DNA of 64,000 nt from Meandrina meandrites (Eukaryota; Cnidaria; Anthozoa; Scleractinia; Meandrinidae), in assembly GCA_963693305.1 (NCBI GenBank), contig OY855903.1:26308455-26372454 (forward strand), in the 5' to 3' direction. The position numbers and the translations under genes are program-made. Of the stretch, positions 20,902-30,764 are shown piece by piece (within the stretch, counting starts at the first letter, position 1; each line of letters begins with the position of its first letter). The notes under the pieces were generated by a model that worked only from the letters and a program-made list of their open reading frames with translations, was not told the DNA's origin and ran no database searches.

Positions 20902-21402
20902 TTAAGAGTCATTAGAAACCTCCTCATTCTCCTTAGAATTCTCTTCACTCGGTCTTAACTTTACGTGCTTAGCGACCTTAAAGAGTCCGCTAGCTAACGC
21001 TACCAATCTTCCTCCCTTCAGTACCAAGAGACCTGCAAAGTTCGACAGTTCACGTTTAACAAGATCATCGTTCTTCAAATCTTCATTCAGAGCCTCCACA
21101 TCATCCACGGGAATAACATAGGAGATAAGAACGGATGCTGCAGAGATGGCTGACTCCACAAGACCGGTAGATACCTTCTTTCCCATGACGGTCTTGTATC
21201 GATTGAAGTACTTCTCCACCTGTTTTGGAGAGAGTCTCTTAATATCTCCCAGACTCATCGCTTTACCGAGAAACTCCTCTGTCGATCCGAGAGATGCGAG
21301 TATCGCGAGTGATTCTCTATGAGTCTCCAGATCGTCATTATCAGGCTGCTCTTCTATTCTCTCAGGCTGTACATCTTCGATATAATCTTCAACGTTCGCC
21401 AT
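20902..21402 (-). CDS. Unknown 166-aa protein of element A
   Basis: An acidic N-terminus, a helical middle (LGKAMSLGDIKRLSPKQVE), and two moderately hydrophobic helices (about 84-100 and 125-145). It lies between the ATPase and nuclease genes. TTTAAAGG lies about 30 nt before the ATG. I do not recognise a family. Confidence 0.5.
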   Translation of the reverse strand: MANVEDYIEDVQPERIEEQPDNDDLETHRESLAILASLGSTEEFLGKAMSLGDIKRLSPKQVEKYFNRYKTVMGKKVSTGLVESAISAASVLISYVIPVDDVEALNEDLKNDDLVKRELSNFAGLLVLKGGRLVALASGLFKVAKHVKLRPSEENSKENEEVSNDS

Positions 21403-21459
21403 ACCGAAGGTTAATATGATTTATGATACCTTTAAATTCTTAATCTCACTCAGTCTTTT

Positions 21460-22080
21460 TTAAACCGGTATCTCAAGATAACACTCAAAAGGATATCTGA
21501 GACAGAGACAGAGTCTAGAGTATCTCTCCTCCTTTAACACTCTGTTGAAGAGTCTCTTCGTCTCCGTGTCAAGATCTCCTCCATAATCCTCAAACAGGGT
21601 CTTCATACCGACCTGAGAGGGATTGTGAAAAGTTACCACGCAGGCGACGTTCTCTCGGAAGGGTTTTGCTATAGAGGTCAACTGCTGTGTCAACACCCAT
21701 ACACTCAATCCGTCGTGTCTCCCAGAGAAAGCGAGATCGATGAATTTATTGGAGCGTTGCTTAAGGTCTTTTGAGACGGCGCAGTCGTCGAGAATTAACA
21801 GTGTATTCGTCCCGGAGAAGATAAGTGACACGTCTGTAAGAAGGTCGTCAATCTCTTCAGAGTTGGAGGCATCCGGAGAGAGTACGAAGAAGCGTTTATC
21901 ATCTTGCGCGAACCCATGATAGGTCCTGTTCTTGGCGTAGGTCGGGCAGATAAGAACAATGTACTCAAAGACTTTTCGGAAGGGTCCTCTGAGCTGATCA
22001 ATGAGGTACTTTGTCTTTCCACAGTTCGTCGGCCCGGTTATTATCATGTGAAAGGGAATCTTATCTCTTAACTCTTTCAT
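21460..22080 (-). CDS. A32/FtsK-like genome-packaging ATPase (element A)
   Basis: 206 residues. Walker A is GPTNCGKT (about 16-23), Walker B is TLLILDDC (about 92-99), and a sensor-like WVLTQQ follows the FSGRHDGLS arginine region. This is the layout of the short A32-type ATPases that pump DNA into capsids of Polintons, virophages and poxviruses. It lies directly downstream of the capsid candidate, as is common in this class. A TATAAAAG motif ~20 nt upstream replaces the usual TTTAAAG. Confidence 0.8.
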   Translation of the reverse strand: MKELRDKIPFHMIITGPTNCGKTKYLIDQLRGPFRKVFEYIVLICPTYAKNRTYHGFAQDDKRFFVLSPDASNSEEIDDLLTDVSLIFSGTNTLLILDDCAVSKDLKQRSNKFIDLAFSGRHDGLSVWVLTQQLTSIAKPFRENVACVVTFHNPSQVGMKTLFEDYGGDLDTETKRLFNRVLKEERYSRLCLCLRYPFECYLEIPV

Positions 22081-22122
22081 TTATCATTATCTTTTGGTCT
22101 TTTATACAAATATATTTTACTT

Positions 22123-23364
22123 TCAGTATACGATTGACTTCAAATCTTTATTCATAATCTCCATCACCGCGTCAGCGACCACGAACATGTGGCAGTCGAT
22201 TTTTCCCGTTCCGCTAGTCTTTCGTTCAATCTCCAGTTTCACTCCGTCTCGTGTGGTGTTTACGTGTAGGCCTTCTCCGTGAATACCGTTGTCATGGAAG
22301 GTTCTCAGGTCGATCCACAGACCGAACTTATCCGCATAGAAATCCTCCTCCTTCAACTTTCCCGCTCCTCCCATTCGTCTCTTGATAGACTCCCAAAAGT
22401 CGGTCGGTACCATTCCCTTTGAGTAGAGTCGGTTGGGCATTCCATCGATGTTGACGTTTACCGATTTAATATCAGGGTTTACGAACTTTTCAGAATCTCG
22501 TTCTCCCTCTTTATAATCATCTTCAAAGAGTAAGAGTATTCCCGTCATCGACCTTCTCGGAAGATTTACGTGCTCGTTAATTATGCTGTCATTCGGTTTA
22601 GAGATGGTAATCTTTTTATGATGTAAGACGTTCTCATAGTAGAATCCTTTACCAACCTGATAGGTAGAGGTGGCCTCATGAGATAGGGAATCACTTACTA
22701 TGCATCGATACTCCAACTCAATGTTTGTGAGTTTAAAGGTCGGCGGTGTCTTATCCTTCTCATTCTTATCATGATTTACGATCTGATCAACCATTGGAAG
22801 AGTTATCTCAAAGATCAGCGGTTGAGTAAGAGCCTTAGGATAGAGAGCTCCGTGATCACTGAGAACGGGATGGTCAAGAGGTATAATGTACCTAGTGTTG
22901 TGAATTGCGGCGAGGCTGACTTCTTTTGAGTTAGATTCAACCCTATCCCCTGCAGGCGTTCTGAGTTTTCTCATATTACTAGAAGAGATTCCCTGCCTCA
23001 ATCTATCATCTCGATCATCGAGAAATAGGTCATGATAGGTCTGAAAGAGATCATATCTCTCTGTGGTCTGAAGTGTCTCACCTCCGAATGAGACCTTGAG
23101 TTGCTCAACAAGGTTTCGACCGACGTTATTTACGAGGGTGTTGTTGGTATGACCTCCGACTTTCAAAGTGAATGAGAGGTAGACTGATCCTGGTACGATA
23201 ACCACGTTGTCTGTAAGTAAGGGAATGTTTACAGTAATCTTCTCACCCGGATTCGCTGATGAGGGATTAAATGTGATCCTGTTCAGAGATGACTCCGCCT
23301 TTAAGCCAAACGGTTCTTTCGGTACTCGGTTCGGATTGATCTTCTCAGATACTACATACGACAT
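22123..23364 (-). CDS. Major capsid protein candidate (element A)
   Basis: 413 residues, beta-rich, no membrane segment. Size, adjacency to the ATPase, and a first-half strand series (ITVNIPLL, PGSVYLSFTLKV, LKVSFGGETLQ) followed by a loop and second beta-rich half fit a double jelly-roll capsid protein. There is little visible similarity to element B's 423-aa capsid protein. It is transcribed divergently from the integrase across 27 bp. Assignment rests on architecture and context rather than a specific signature. Confidence 0.65.
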   Translation of the reverse strand: MSYVVSEKINPNRVPKEPFGLKAESSLNRITFNPSSANPGEKITVNIPLLTDNVVIVPGSVYLSFTLKVGGHTNNTLVNNVGRNLVEQLKVSFGGETLQTTERYDLFQTYHDLFLDDRDDRLRQGISSSNMRKLRTPAGDRVESNSKEVSLAAIHNTRYIIPLDHPVLSDHGALYPKALTQPLIFEITLPMVDQIVNHDKNEKDKTPPTFKLTNIELEYRCIVSDSLSHEATSTYQVGKGFYYENVLHHKKITISKPNDSIINEHVNLPRRSMTGILLLFEDDYKEGERDSEKFVNPDIKSVNVNIDGMPNRLYSKGMVPTDFWESIKRRMGGAGKLKEEDFYADKFGLWIDLRTFHDNGIHGEGLHVNTTRDGVKLEIERKTSGTGKIDCHMFVVADAVMEIMNKDLKSIVY

Positions 23365-23391
23365 TTTAAAAGAGAGAGATGTTATTTTTAA
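23365..23391. promoter_or_regulatory. 27-bp bidirectional promoter between capsid and integrase (A)
   Basis: The whole intergenic region is 27 bp and carries a TTTAAA-type motif near each end, so each start codon has one ~20-26 nt upstream on its own strand. It fits the TTTAAAG motif found before other element A genes. Confidence 0.5.
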
Positions 23392-24399
23392 ATGAGTAAT
23401 GTGAAAACTAACGTTAACAACCTTATGAGAAAAATATACTACAGCACAGGGGGTTATTGGAAAGGGTACTCCGCTGTATCGAAGTTGGCTTCCGCGGCTA
23501 AAGTTAGTGAGAGTGATGCGAGAGATTGGTTAGAGAGACAGGCACTTTGGCAGATCTATCTTCCTCCACCGAAGTATTTACCGAGACCTCATTGGAGTGT
23601 GAGTAGACCGAATGAGATTCACCAAGCGGATCTTCTCTTTCTTCCTCACGATAAGGTGGGAAGAAAGACTTATAGATACGCGTTGGTTGTGATCGATGTT
23701 GCAACGAGATATAAAGATGCTGAGGCGTTAACATCGAAAGAGAGTCAAGAGGTAGCGAAGGCCTTTGAGACTATCTACTCTCGAAAACTTAAGAGACCTT
23801 CTCTTAAGTGGCCAAAGACACTGATCGTCGATCCGGGTAAAGAGTTTATGGGATATGTTACAAAGTTGATGGATAGACATAACGTGAAGATACAGAGAAG
23901 CGAAGCGGGTAACCATCGAGCTCAAGCATTCGTTGAGAGAGCGAACAGGACTTTGGGAGAGAGATTATTCTCTCATCAGTATGCACAGGAGATGGTGAGT
24001 GAAGGGAGATCGAGAGTCTGGGTGAAGAGATTGTCAGCGGTCATGAAGGCCTTAAACTCTCAGGTGATCAGAATCACAGGAAAGGAACCTGATAAAGCCC
24101 TCGGTTTAAAAGAGGTAGAGATTAAACAGGTTAATTATAAAAGACCTGTCGGATTAAAAGAGAAGAGGTTACCCTCAGGTGTTCAGGTAAGGTATCTTCT
24201 CTCTCCCGGGGAGGATGAGGGAGGAGAGAGAAGAAGAGCGACTGATCCGATCTGGAGTATCGAGGTCTATAATATAAATCGTGTGGTGATCTCTGTAGAA
24301 CAGCCTGTTTTATATTATCTTCTCGACGGTCCGAAGAGATCGTTTGTCAGGGAAGAGCTTCAAGTCGTGCCGTTGGGTACCGAGTTGCCTCCTTTATAA
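23392..24399 (+). CDS. Retroviral-type (rve) integrase of element A
   Basis: 335 residues. Catalytic triad: D80 (HQADLLFLPHD), D147 (IVDPGKEFMG), E182 (FVERANRTL), the D,D-35-E set of DDE integrases. The N-terminal region (GYWKG to ALWQIYLP) resembles a zinc-less helical domain, and the C-terminal ATDPIWS region is typical of Polinton-class integrases. It would catalyse insertion of the element with the 5-bp staggered cut seen as ACCGT. Over half the aligned residues match element B's integrase. Its 3' end overlaps that of the convergent polymerase by 40 nt. Confidence 0.92.
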   Translation: MSNVKTNVNNLMRKIYYSTGGYWKGYSAVSKLASAAKVSESDARDWLERQALWQIYLPPPKYLPRPHWSVSRPNEIHQADLLFLPHDKVGRKTYRYALVVIDVATRYKDAEALTSKESQEVAKAFETIYSRKLKRPSLKWPKTLIVDPGKEFMGYVTKLMDRHNVKIQRSEAGNHRAQAFVERANRTLGERLFSHQYAQEMVSEGRSRVWVKRLSAVMKALNSQVIRITGKEPDKALGLKEVEIKQVNYKRPVGLKEKRLPSGVQVRYLLSPGEDEGGERRRATDPIWSIEVYNINRVVISVEQPVLYYLLDGPKRSFVREELQVVPLGTELPPL

Positions 24400-27300
24400 T
24401 GACCGTAAGCGAATGTGTGAATGTTATCCTCTCGTATTAATCTCTTATCATCGAACGGAGAGAGAGCGATCTTGTTAACCGTCTCGGTGTACATGGTGTG
24501 TAGATGACTTCTGATGACATTCATCTTTCTCATAGAGGGTTTATTATCGAATAGGCAGTCTTTGTAATCGTTGAAGGTGATGGTCTTCTTTATCATCGCC
24601 TTCTTCACTCCCTTACACTTCTTCTCCTCGTACGAATCCTCTACTCTGTATGAGTAGAGTTTAGCTCTCAATCCTACAAACTCTGCGATCTGCTTTCCTG
24701 AGGCCTCGTCTTTGAACATGCCGATGACCTTCTTGTTAACACCTGTGAGAATACCGCTTGGATGATCTTTCGGGTAATTACTCGTGTCGAACTTTGATTT
24801 CACATCAGAGGAGATGTCTCTGTAAAAGTCTTCTGTCTGTATCTCGTAGGCGAGGCTGTCCGTGTCTGTGAATAAGAGCTTCGCATTCTCTCCGTACTTG
24901 GGTTTGATGTAATTATAATGAAAATCATACATCAAGGTCTTACTCAAGTCGAGGATAGACATGCCGAGGTAGACGGGTTTGTTAAAGTATAACTTCACCT
25001 TCTTCATATGAACAGCCGCAAGATTCTTCGAAAAAATCGTATGGTGTTGATAGTTCGGTTTACATGTTAACTTCTTTGCCTGACTCTCTCGAGTGACCAA
25101 TCTTATGTCGACTCTGTTTCTGATGTTCTCCATAGTCTTACCGAATACGGAGTTATTCATCAACTTGAAAAAGTCTTTCTCAAAATCGTTCTTTGCCTTC
25201 GCCCTGAGATCGGTGTTAAGATCGATGTACGGCTTTAGCCACGCACACTCTGTGAATGTGATCCCTCTGTGAATCTTGGTGAGTTTTAATCCGAGAGAGA
25301 GATAGAGTTTGAGAGTTTCGTGATGAATAACGTACTTTGTCTTGTTATTAAGATTGGGGATTAACTTCTCTACCTTATTCACGGTTACTCTCTCTGATGC
25401 TAACGGATAATCGTTATGCAGGTCATGAAGTTTCTCGGGATACTCCAAGTCGACCTCAAGTATGCAGGGCATACTCTCCCAATTCTTCATCTCTTCATTA
25501 TTCATAAATCTAAAACAGTCAGTCGGCAGAGGTTTACTCATTGCCCAACCGTAGAGATTATTAGCATCGAGATAAGAGATAAACTTGTTTGGTTGATCGG
25601 GATCGTAATCTTTCATGTAAGGATTGTTGGCCTTTCCGTATCTCGTCGATATCATAGAGACTCCCCCTCTAATTCCTTTCTCAACCATCATCAATATGTC
25701 GTAATCGGTTAATAACTCCAGTCTGACCTTGGTGATCTTTAAACACGCATCCCATGCTAAACCGGGCGCTGTGTAATAGAACATCGGGTCGAGACGGTAA
25801 TTATCAAGACAGACATCCCTGAAGTTTTCAAAGACGTCGGAGAGAAGGAGAACATCACTCTTAAGATAGAGGTCATGGTAATCTCTCATGGTCTTCATAT
25901 TGAATGTTTCCCAGACATTCTGTGCGTGAATGTAATCCTCTTCTGATATTCCGCTATCATTCAATATGGAGTGAAAAGCCTCTTTCGGTGGAAGTGATGT
26001 TGAAGACAGTCTGTTAAAGTTATCGAACCAATCGTAGGGAAAGACACCCTTTCTTTTGATAAGGTCTAACTGTTCACCTTCATAAAACTCTGTAAGGTTT
26101 TTAAAAGAGTCTTTCGGCAGATTATTCACCAAACTGTCGAGACTTGTCGCCATGAATTTAAAAGAGTCGATGAATCTTATCTCACGCACGACCTCTTTCT
26201 CTTCTCCTTTTTTATTAATGAATTTATCAACCAAGATATGCTTGGAGAATGAGATATACTTCTCCTCGTTATTGGGTATGCAGTCTATCTTTCCCTCTGA
26301 TTTACCGAGGTTTTTGATGAATAGATGACTGTCGTAACCTGAGAGATTGTGGAAGATGACAGGATAGAACTTCGGTAGTCTATACTTTAAATTACACATG
26401 CTATGGGCCGCTCCTCTAAACTTACCGGTGAGATGACAGTGGTCGCGAACCTTTTTAAATCTTGGATCATCTCCCTCTTTAGGTATACCGCTCTCACAGA
26501 TGTGACAGATGGTCGCCTTTTTATAAGTCATCCTGTCCTTAGGTGTCATCACCATCTTCTTCGGTATTTTAAACCTGTTGTAGATCTCTTTGATATCTTC
26601 CTCCAAAGACTCTATGAATAACTGAGGGACATTATTGTTTATAGATTCGGCTGTGTAGTGAACGAGTTTCGGAGATAAAATGTCGTCATCAAAGCATTTG
26701 ATAAGATAACTGAAACCTGAGGGTCTGTGCTTTTGATATCGGTTGGTGAAGCTTTTGGTATCTTTGGGTTGACAGGTGTCAATCTTCTCTGTGAAACACT
26801 CGAAATCAGCATAAACAACAAAGGGAACTCTCTGCTTTTTGTAAAAATTCTTAAAATAAATGTATTTAGGTCCTAAGAACTTTCCTTCGTCATCTTTAAA
26901 CATCGGCATCTCAATCTTGACAGCCTCGTTATTCTGACAGTACTCTTTATGTTTATCCAGTGATTTTACCGAGATAAACGAGTTTAGACATCTATAGCAG
27001 AAATATCTCTTACCATTATGATCACTTTTCTGCTTGGATATAAGTCTCGACATGTTTTTGATCCAGCAGAAGTGATTGGTCTCTTCATTAGCGATAAGTA
27101 GAAGGTTTATAACCTGTTCACAATTCTTTTTACTTATTCTCAAAGGGTAAACAACACCTTCATAACCGAATACATTGATCGCGTAAGGATTCTGATTCTC
27201 AAATTTATCAACAAATTCCTCTGATACAGGAAACTCGATACCTGTCCAGTCAAACTTCTCTGAATCTTTTCTCATCTGTTTGCTGAGTCTCTCTGCATTT

Positions 27301-28220
27301 TTCTCCTTGGGAAACACTGCTGAGGTTACTGCCCACTTAAAACACTCATTATCGTTTTCATTCTTCACGTTGATTATCGCCTTCTTTTCGTATAACTTAC
27401 CCGGTAACTTAATGTAAGAAGAGGCAGAGAGAGGATTGTAAGGATTGATGTTTATGTCGAGGTGTTCGATTCTGTCGAATTGCCAACCGGAACCTCTGTT
27501 ATTAAAATTCTGTATCAATTCAAAGATTTTATCTACCATCTGATCGTAAAGAACAGAGATATCGGTTGACTCTGTCACAATCTCCATTTTCGATGCGAAG
27601 GAGTATACATTGATGTCGATGTTGCCTGTAGCAGGATTCTCTTTGGTAAACCTTACGGTTAGAATTAATTTTACTTTGATAGATCCCTTACTCTTTATGA
27701 GATCTATAACCCTCGGTTTTACGTTATTCATAAACGTCTTCTCATCCATGCCGTCCACTCCGTTAACTCTGAACGTTTTAAAATAACCCTTTATAGCTGT
27801 CTTGTACTCTCTGGGTGTGAGATTATCCTCTTCAGGTGAATTTACATCCTCAATAGGTTGACCTACTTCTTCCCGTCTCCTGAATATACTGTTCACTCTC
27901 TCCTTTAGGTTCTCAACTCTCTCATTCACTATATTTTTGATAGGTTCAGGGATATAATTTAATAACCAACCTGTAAACCTGTTTATTGCACTCTTTACGG
28001 GCGCTGCCACTGATGTGGCGAGATTCCTCATCTGCGTTACTCTCGATGGTGCGGGAATCGGGATATCGACCTCCGGTATAAACACATCATTCGCCGAGTA
28101 AAAAATCTCACTCTCCTCCTCTAACGCCTCGATCAGCTCGGCTTTACGCATTCTGTAATAACCTTTGATGCTTCGCTCTTTAGCGAGGGCCTTCAACTGT
28201 TTGACGGTCTGTTTCTCCAT
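24360..28220 (-). CDS. Family-B DNA polymerase with SAP head and HNH insert (element A)
   Basis: 1286 residues. SAP-like head 1-47 (encoded in the terminal repeat); a Cys/His pair (C293 in NECFKW, H383 in NHFCW) reminiscent of OTU-like peptidases; C2HC zinc finger (C408, C411, H424, C428); endonuclease VII/HNH-like HCHLTGKFRG (594-603) inserted near the exonuclease. Exo motifs: ADFEC (471), HNLSGYD (624), YHDLYLKSDV (781). Polymerase motifs: YLDANNLYG (883), KLMNNSVFG (1019), DTDS (1118). All catalytic acids appear present. Protein-primed replication from the element ends is expected from the family. Confidence 0.93.
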   Translation of the reverse strand: MEKQTVKQLKALAKERSIKGYYRMRKAELIEALEEESEIFYSANDVFIPEVDIPIPAPSRVTQMRNLATSVAAPVKSAINRFTGWLLNYIPEPIKNIVNERVENLKERVNSIFRRREEVGQPIEDVNSPEEDNLTPREYKTAIKGYFKTFRVNGVDGMDEKTFMNNVKPRVIDLIKSKGSIKVKLILTVRFTKENPATGNIDINVYSFASKMEIVTESTDISVLYDQMVDKIFELIQNFNNRGSGWQFDRIEHLDININPYNPLSASSYIKLPGKLYEKKAIINVKNENDNECFKWAVTSAVFPKEKNAERLSKQMRKDSEKFDWTGIEFPVSEEFVDKFENQNPYAINVFGYEGVVYPLRISKKNCEQVINLLLIANEETNHFCWIKNMSRLISKQKSDHNGKRYFCYRCLNSFISVKSLDKHKEYCQNNEAVKIEMPMFKDDEGKFLGPKYIYFKNFYKKQRVPFVVYADFECFTEKIDTCQPKDTKSFTNRYQKHRPSGFSYLIKCFDDDILSPKLVHYTAESINNNVPQLFIESLEEDIKEIYNRFKIPKKMVMTPKDRMTYKKATICHICESGIPKEGDDPRFKKVRDHCHLTGKFRGAAHSMCNLKYRLPKFYPVIFHNLSGYDSHLFIKNLGKSEGKIDCIPNNEEKYISFSKHILVDKFINKKGEEKEVVREIRFIDSFKFMATSLDSLVNNLPKDSFKNLTEFYEGEQLDLIKRKGVFPYDWFDNFNRLSSTSLPPKEAFHSILNDSGISEEDYIHAQNVWETFNMKTMRDYHDLYLKSDVLLLSDVFENFRDVCLDNYRLDPMFYYTAPGLAWDACLKITKVRLELLTDYDILMMVEKGIRGGVSMISTRYGKANNPYMKDYDPDQPNKFISYLDANNLYGWAMSKPLPTDCFRFMNNEEMKNWESMPCILEVDLEYPEKLHDLHNDYPLASERVTVNKVEKLIPNLNNKTKYVIHHETLKLYLSLGLKLTKIHRGITFTECAWLKPYIDLNTDLRAKAKNDFEKDFFKLMNNSVFGKTMENIRNRVDIRLVTRESQAKKLTCKPNYQHHTIFSKNLAAVHMKKVKLYFNKPVYLGMSILDLSKTLMYDFHYNYIKPKYGENAKLLFTDTDSLAYEIQTEDFYRDISSDVKSKFDTSNYPKDHPSGILTGVNKKVIGMFKDEASGKQIAEFVGLRAKLYSYRVEDSYEEKKCKGVKKAMIKKTITFNDYKDCLFDNKPSMRKMNVIRSHLHTMYTETVNKIALSPFDDKRLIREDNIHTFAYGHYKGGNSVPNGTT

Positions 28221-28395
28221 ACTTATTATTCATGAAAGATTCCTTTAAGCTGAAATTTCACTTTCACAAGATACATCGAGGATTTTTTATCTTGGGAGGG
28301 AACGAGAAAATTTTGTCGATAAATTAAGGGAGAATTTGATTTTTCCTCGGTCAGATTTCAATGAAATGAGCCAGCTCTCTCAGTTCTTAGCTACT
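28080..28395. repeat. Element A right terminal inverted repeat
   Basis: 316-bp inverted copy of 12988-13303, ending CTTAGCTACT. It encodes the first ~47 residues of the polymerase and its upstream TTAAAGGAA motif. Confidence 0.92.
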
Positions 28396-28400
28396 ACCGT
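28396..28400. repeat. Target site duplication of element A, right (ACCGT)
   Basis: Direct copy of 12983-12987, immediately outside the right terminal CTACT. Confidence 0.85.
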
Positions 28401-28680
28401 AATACAATATGATAAAACATGCGCAATAGAAAGAAGAGCTGGCATCCCAGGAAAAAATAAACAAAGATGCTTACGCAATTGGCAGCAGCAGGGCTGTGTA
28501 AAACGCTATGTGTTGATTCGCACGAAAAATACTAGGAGATTTTCTGTGAGCATTTAAGACAGACACACCGCTAAGACAGCACGACAGCACGCATGACGAC
28601 TTAATCTTTCGCTTAATGGTGCACTAAAGTCTGGACATGGAATTCATTTCCTATACACTTGATTTCTTTAATATTTATAG
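28401..28680. other. Intron sequence right of element A
   Basis: Continuation of the host intron up to the acceptor before the next FN3 exon. No gene seen. Confidence 0.5.
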
Positions 28681-28980
28681 CGCCTTCAAGCCCACCAGTC
28701 AATTTTCGAGGCCACAACACGAGTTCAACAAGCATAAAACTCACTTGGAGAGATGTTCCAAGTGATCTAATTCATGGAATACTTCTTGGATTTTACATTG
28801 TCTGTGAGAGAACGAGAAACGTGTCAGACAGACATTTCGAGGCGTTGGTGCCTACAAAGCATAATTGGACGTTCGGAGGACTCCATAAATATACGAATTA
28901 TACTTGCCGCCTGAGAGCGTACAACAACTTTGGAACTGGTAATTGGAGTGAAGAATTGGTCATTTCAACTGACGAAGATG
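28681..28980 (+). CDS. FN3 exon 1 of receptor (copy 2)
   Basis: A 300-nt exon, phase 1 at both ends, between TATTTATAG and GTATGT. It is the FN3 homologue of 248-550, with PSSPPVNF, LTWRDVP and YTCRLRAYN. Its starting phase fits the kringle exon at 12324-12572, so kringle and FN3 can be spliced together across element A. Confidence 0.8.
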
Positions 28981-29070
28981 GTATGTTAAAGTTGAAGTGG
29001 AGGTTTGCGTTTTTTCTTAATGACCGACTGACCTGCAGGCTGCCTGAATGGCTTAGGCTTACTTATTGGC

Positions 29071-29142
29071 ACTGACTGACTGACTGACTGACTGACTGAC
29101 TGACTGACTGACTGACTGACTGACTGACTGACTGACTGACTG
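29071..29142. repeat. (TGAC)n microsatellite, copy 2
   Basis: Same tetranucleotide repeat in the same intron as 655-767, but shorter, so the two copies have diverged in length since duplication. Confidence 0.95.
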
Positions 29143-29319
29143 ACCTAAGGATTCACTGAGCAGAACGTATCTTGCTTTGGGGTAAAATTAGGTAACACAT
29201 CAACAGAGATGCACAGACAGAACAAGCATGGCACAGAAACTGAGCAAAGTTTTGCGTCCCTGCAAAAGAAATCTAATCTGACATTATTAGAAAGGGATCA
29301 TACTGTTTCTTCTTTATAG

Positions 29320-29628
29320 TGCCTAGTTCTGCACCAGAAAATCTTAAAGTCCGGAACAAAACGTCTACTGGCATCCATGTAGAATGGGACCCAATTCCCC
29401 TCGAGTATCAGCATGGACAAATACTGAGGTACAAAGTGGAGATAACTGCAGAAGAACAAAAGAGGCAGAGATCTAAACGAAGAGTGACAAATTACAAGTA
29501 CACAGAATCAAGATCACTCGCGTTCAATAGACTCAAGAAGTACAGCAAATATGTGATCAGTGTATCTGGTTTGACAAGAATAGGAGAAGGACCTGCTCGC
29601 TCTTTGATAGTGCAAGTTGAGGATGATG
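29320..29628 (+). CDS. FN3 exon 2 of receptor (copy 2)
   Basis: A 309-nt exon, phase 1 at both ends, nearly identical to 1007-1315 with only a few substitutions (for example RKY to SKY in the YxKYVISVSG segment). It encodes the membrane-proximal FN3 domain. Confidence 0.82.
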
Positions 29629-30118
29629 GTAAGAACTAAGTAAAAATGTTAATAACGGATGGGTCGTGGAGCGTACAAACGTTTGCAAAAAGTATAACTT
29701 AAAGCGGCCTACACTTCATACATTGAGAAAGTAGCCACCTCACGGAGTGAATCGTGCAAGACAACGCATCGAATGTATAACTCTTCTCCAGTCTAACTTT
29801 GCGGGGTCCGTATTTTAAATTATAGTGTTTGCAGGCAGATGGGCCCAGCAGTACCTAGGTTCTGTGTACATGTATATATCGCCTCCTTGCAAATAAAATA
29901 TTCGACCTCAAATAATGAAATAAAAGCTGTATAAAAAGAAAAAGATTTCAGGGCTACGCTCGTGATTCTAGAGGCAACAAAATTGCGACACGGAAAAGGC
30001 GGCCATAAGGATATCTGATTTACTGAGTTTATGTCGCATGGACCAAGTGAACAGTGCTTACCAAGATCTCTGAAGATCTATTTAAAATCGTATTTCGTTC
30101 CTTACTGTTGATTCTCAG

Positions 30119-30172
30119 AGCAAACTGACGAGATCCGGAAGCCCAACCACAGCAAGGGCACATCCCAAATAG
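30119..30172 (+). CDS. Linker exon (copy 2)
   Basis: 54 nt between GATTCTCAG and GTAATG, the counterpart of 1863-1916, open in the required phase, encoding a short hydrophilic juxtamembrane linker. Confidence 0.55.
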   Translation, partial: SKLTRSGSPTTARAHPK

Positions 30173-30647
30173 GTAATGCAGACTTGCAACTGTTTCGTAA
30201 GGGTATGGATGGGGGCCCCGCTGAAATAGCAGTTGGAAATTTCTCAACTATCAGTAATTTCCAGCTATTGGATCTCAACCAAACATTAAGAATCGCGTCT
30301 TTTCTCAGATGTTAGTTAAATTTTGAGCAATTCTCAGCAGGTCTGTTTAACCCCATGCATTCAGACCTAGATACAAAAAGCAGGCTGTTATTGACAAGTT
30401 CCTATCCTTTGATAACAGATCACTTCAGCGTCCCTAGATTACCAGTAGTCAGTCATTCCGTGGTTCGAGTCTTGAAATACTGATTACGTAAACTTTAAAA
30501 AGATATCTGGTCGAAGGTGTAACTGATTGATTGTGGCAGATTTTCTTGAGAAAGTGCAGACGACTGTTCGGTTTTCCGCACTTTTGTATCTAACTTTCTT
30601 CACAGACTTTTACTCGATTCTTTTCCCTGACACCTTTTACCTTGCAG

Positions 30648-30764
30648 TAAACATAGTTCTGGCTGCCGTGTTGCCTGGTATAGTTGCTCTTGGTGCAGTT
30701 TTCCTGGTGGTACACTTTGTCCGCAAGGGGAGGGTGTCACCGAATCAACTCCACAAAGGAAATG
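30648..30764 (+). CDS. Transmembrane exon (copy 2)
   Basis: 117 nt after CTTGCAG, encoding the hydrophobic helix (LAAVLPGIVALGAVFLVV) and basic stop-transfer residues. Nearly identical to copy 1. Confidence 0.75.

Larger units (their letters stand above)
12988..28395. mobile_element. Element A: Polinton/Maverick (adintovirus-like) transposon, 15.4 kb
   Basis: A complete element with near-identical 316-bp terminal inverted repeats, a 5-bp duplication (ACCGT), integrase, family-B polymerase with protein-primed-type architecture, packaging ATPase and a major capsid candidate. The large block 13811-23364 is transcribed leftwards. The integrase is divergent from the capsid gene and convergent on the polymerase. 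It sits in an intron of the host receptor gene. Only one gene shows a clear break. No adenovirus-type protease, PLA2 or recognisable penton gene was found in it, in contrast to element B. Confidence 0.92.
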
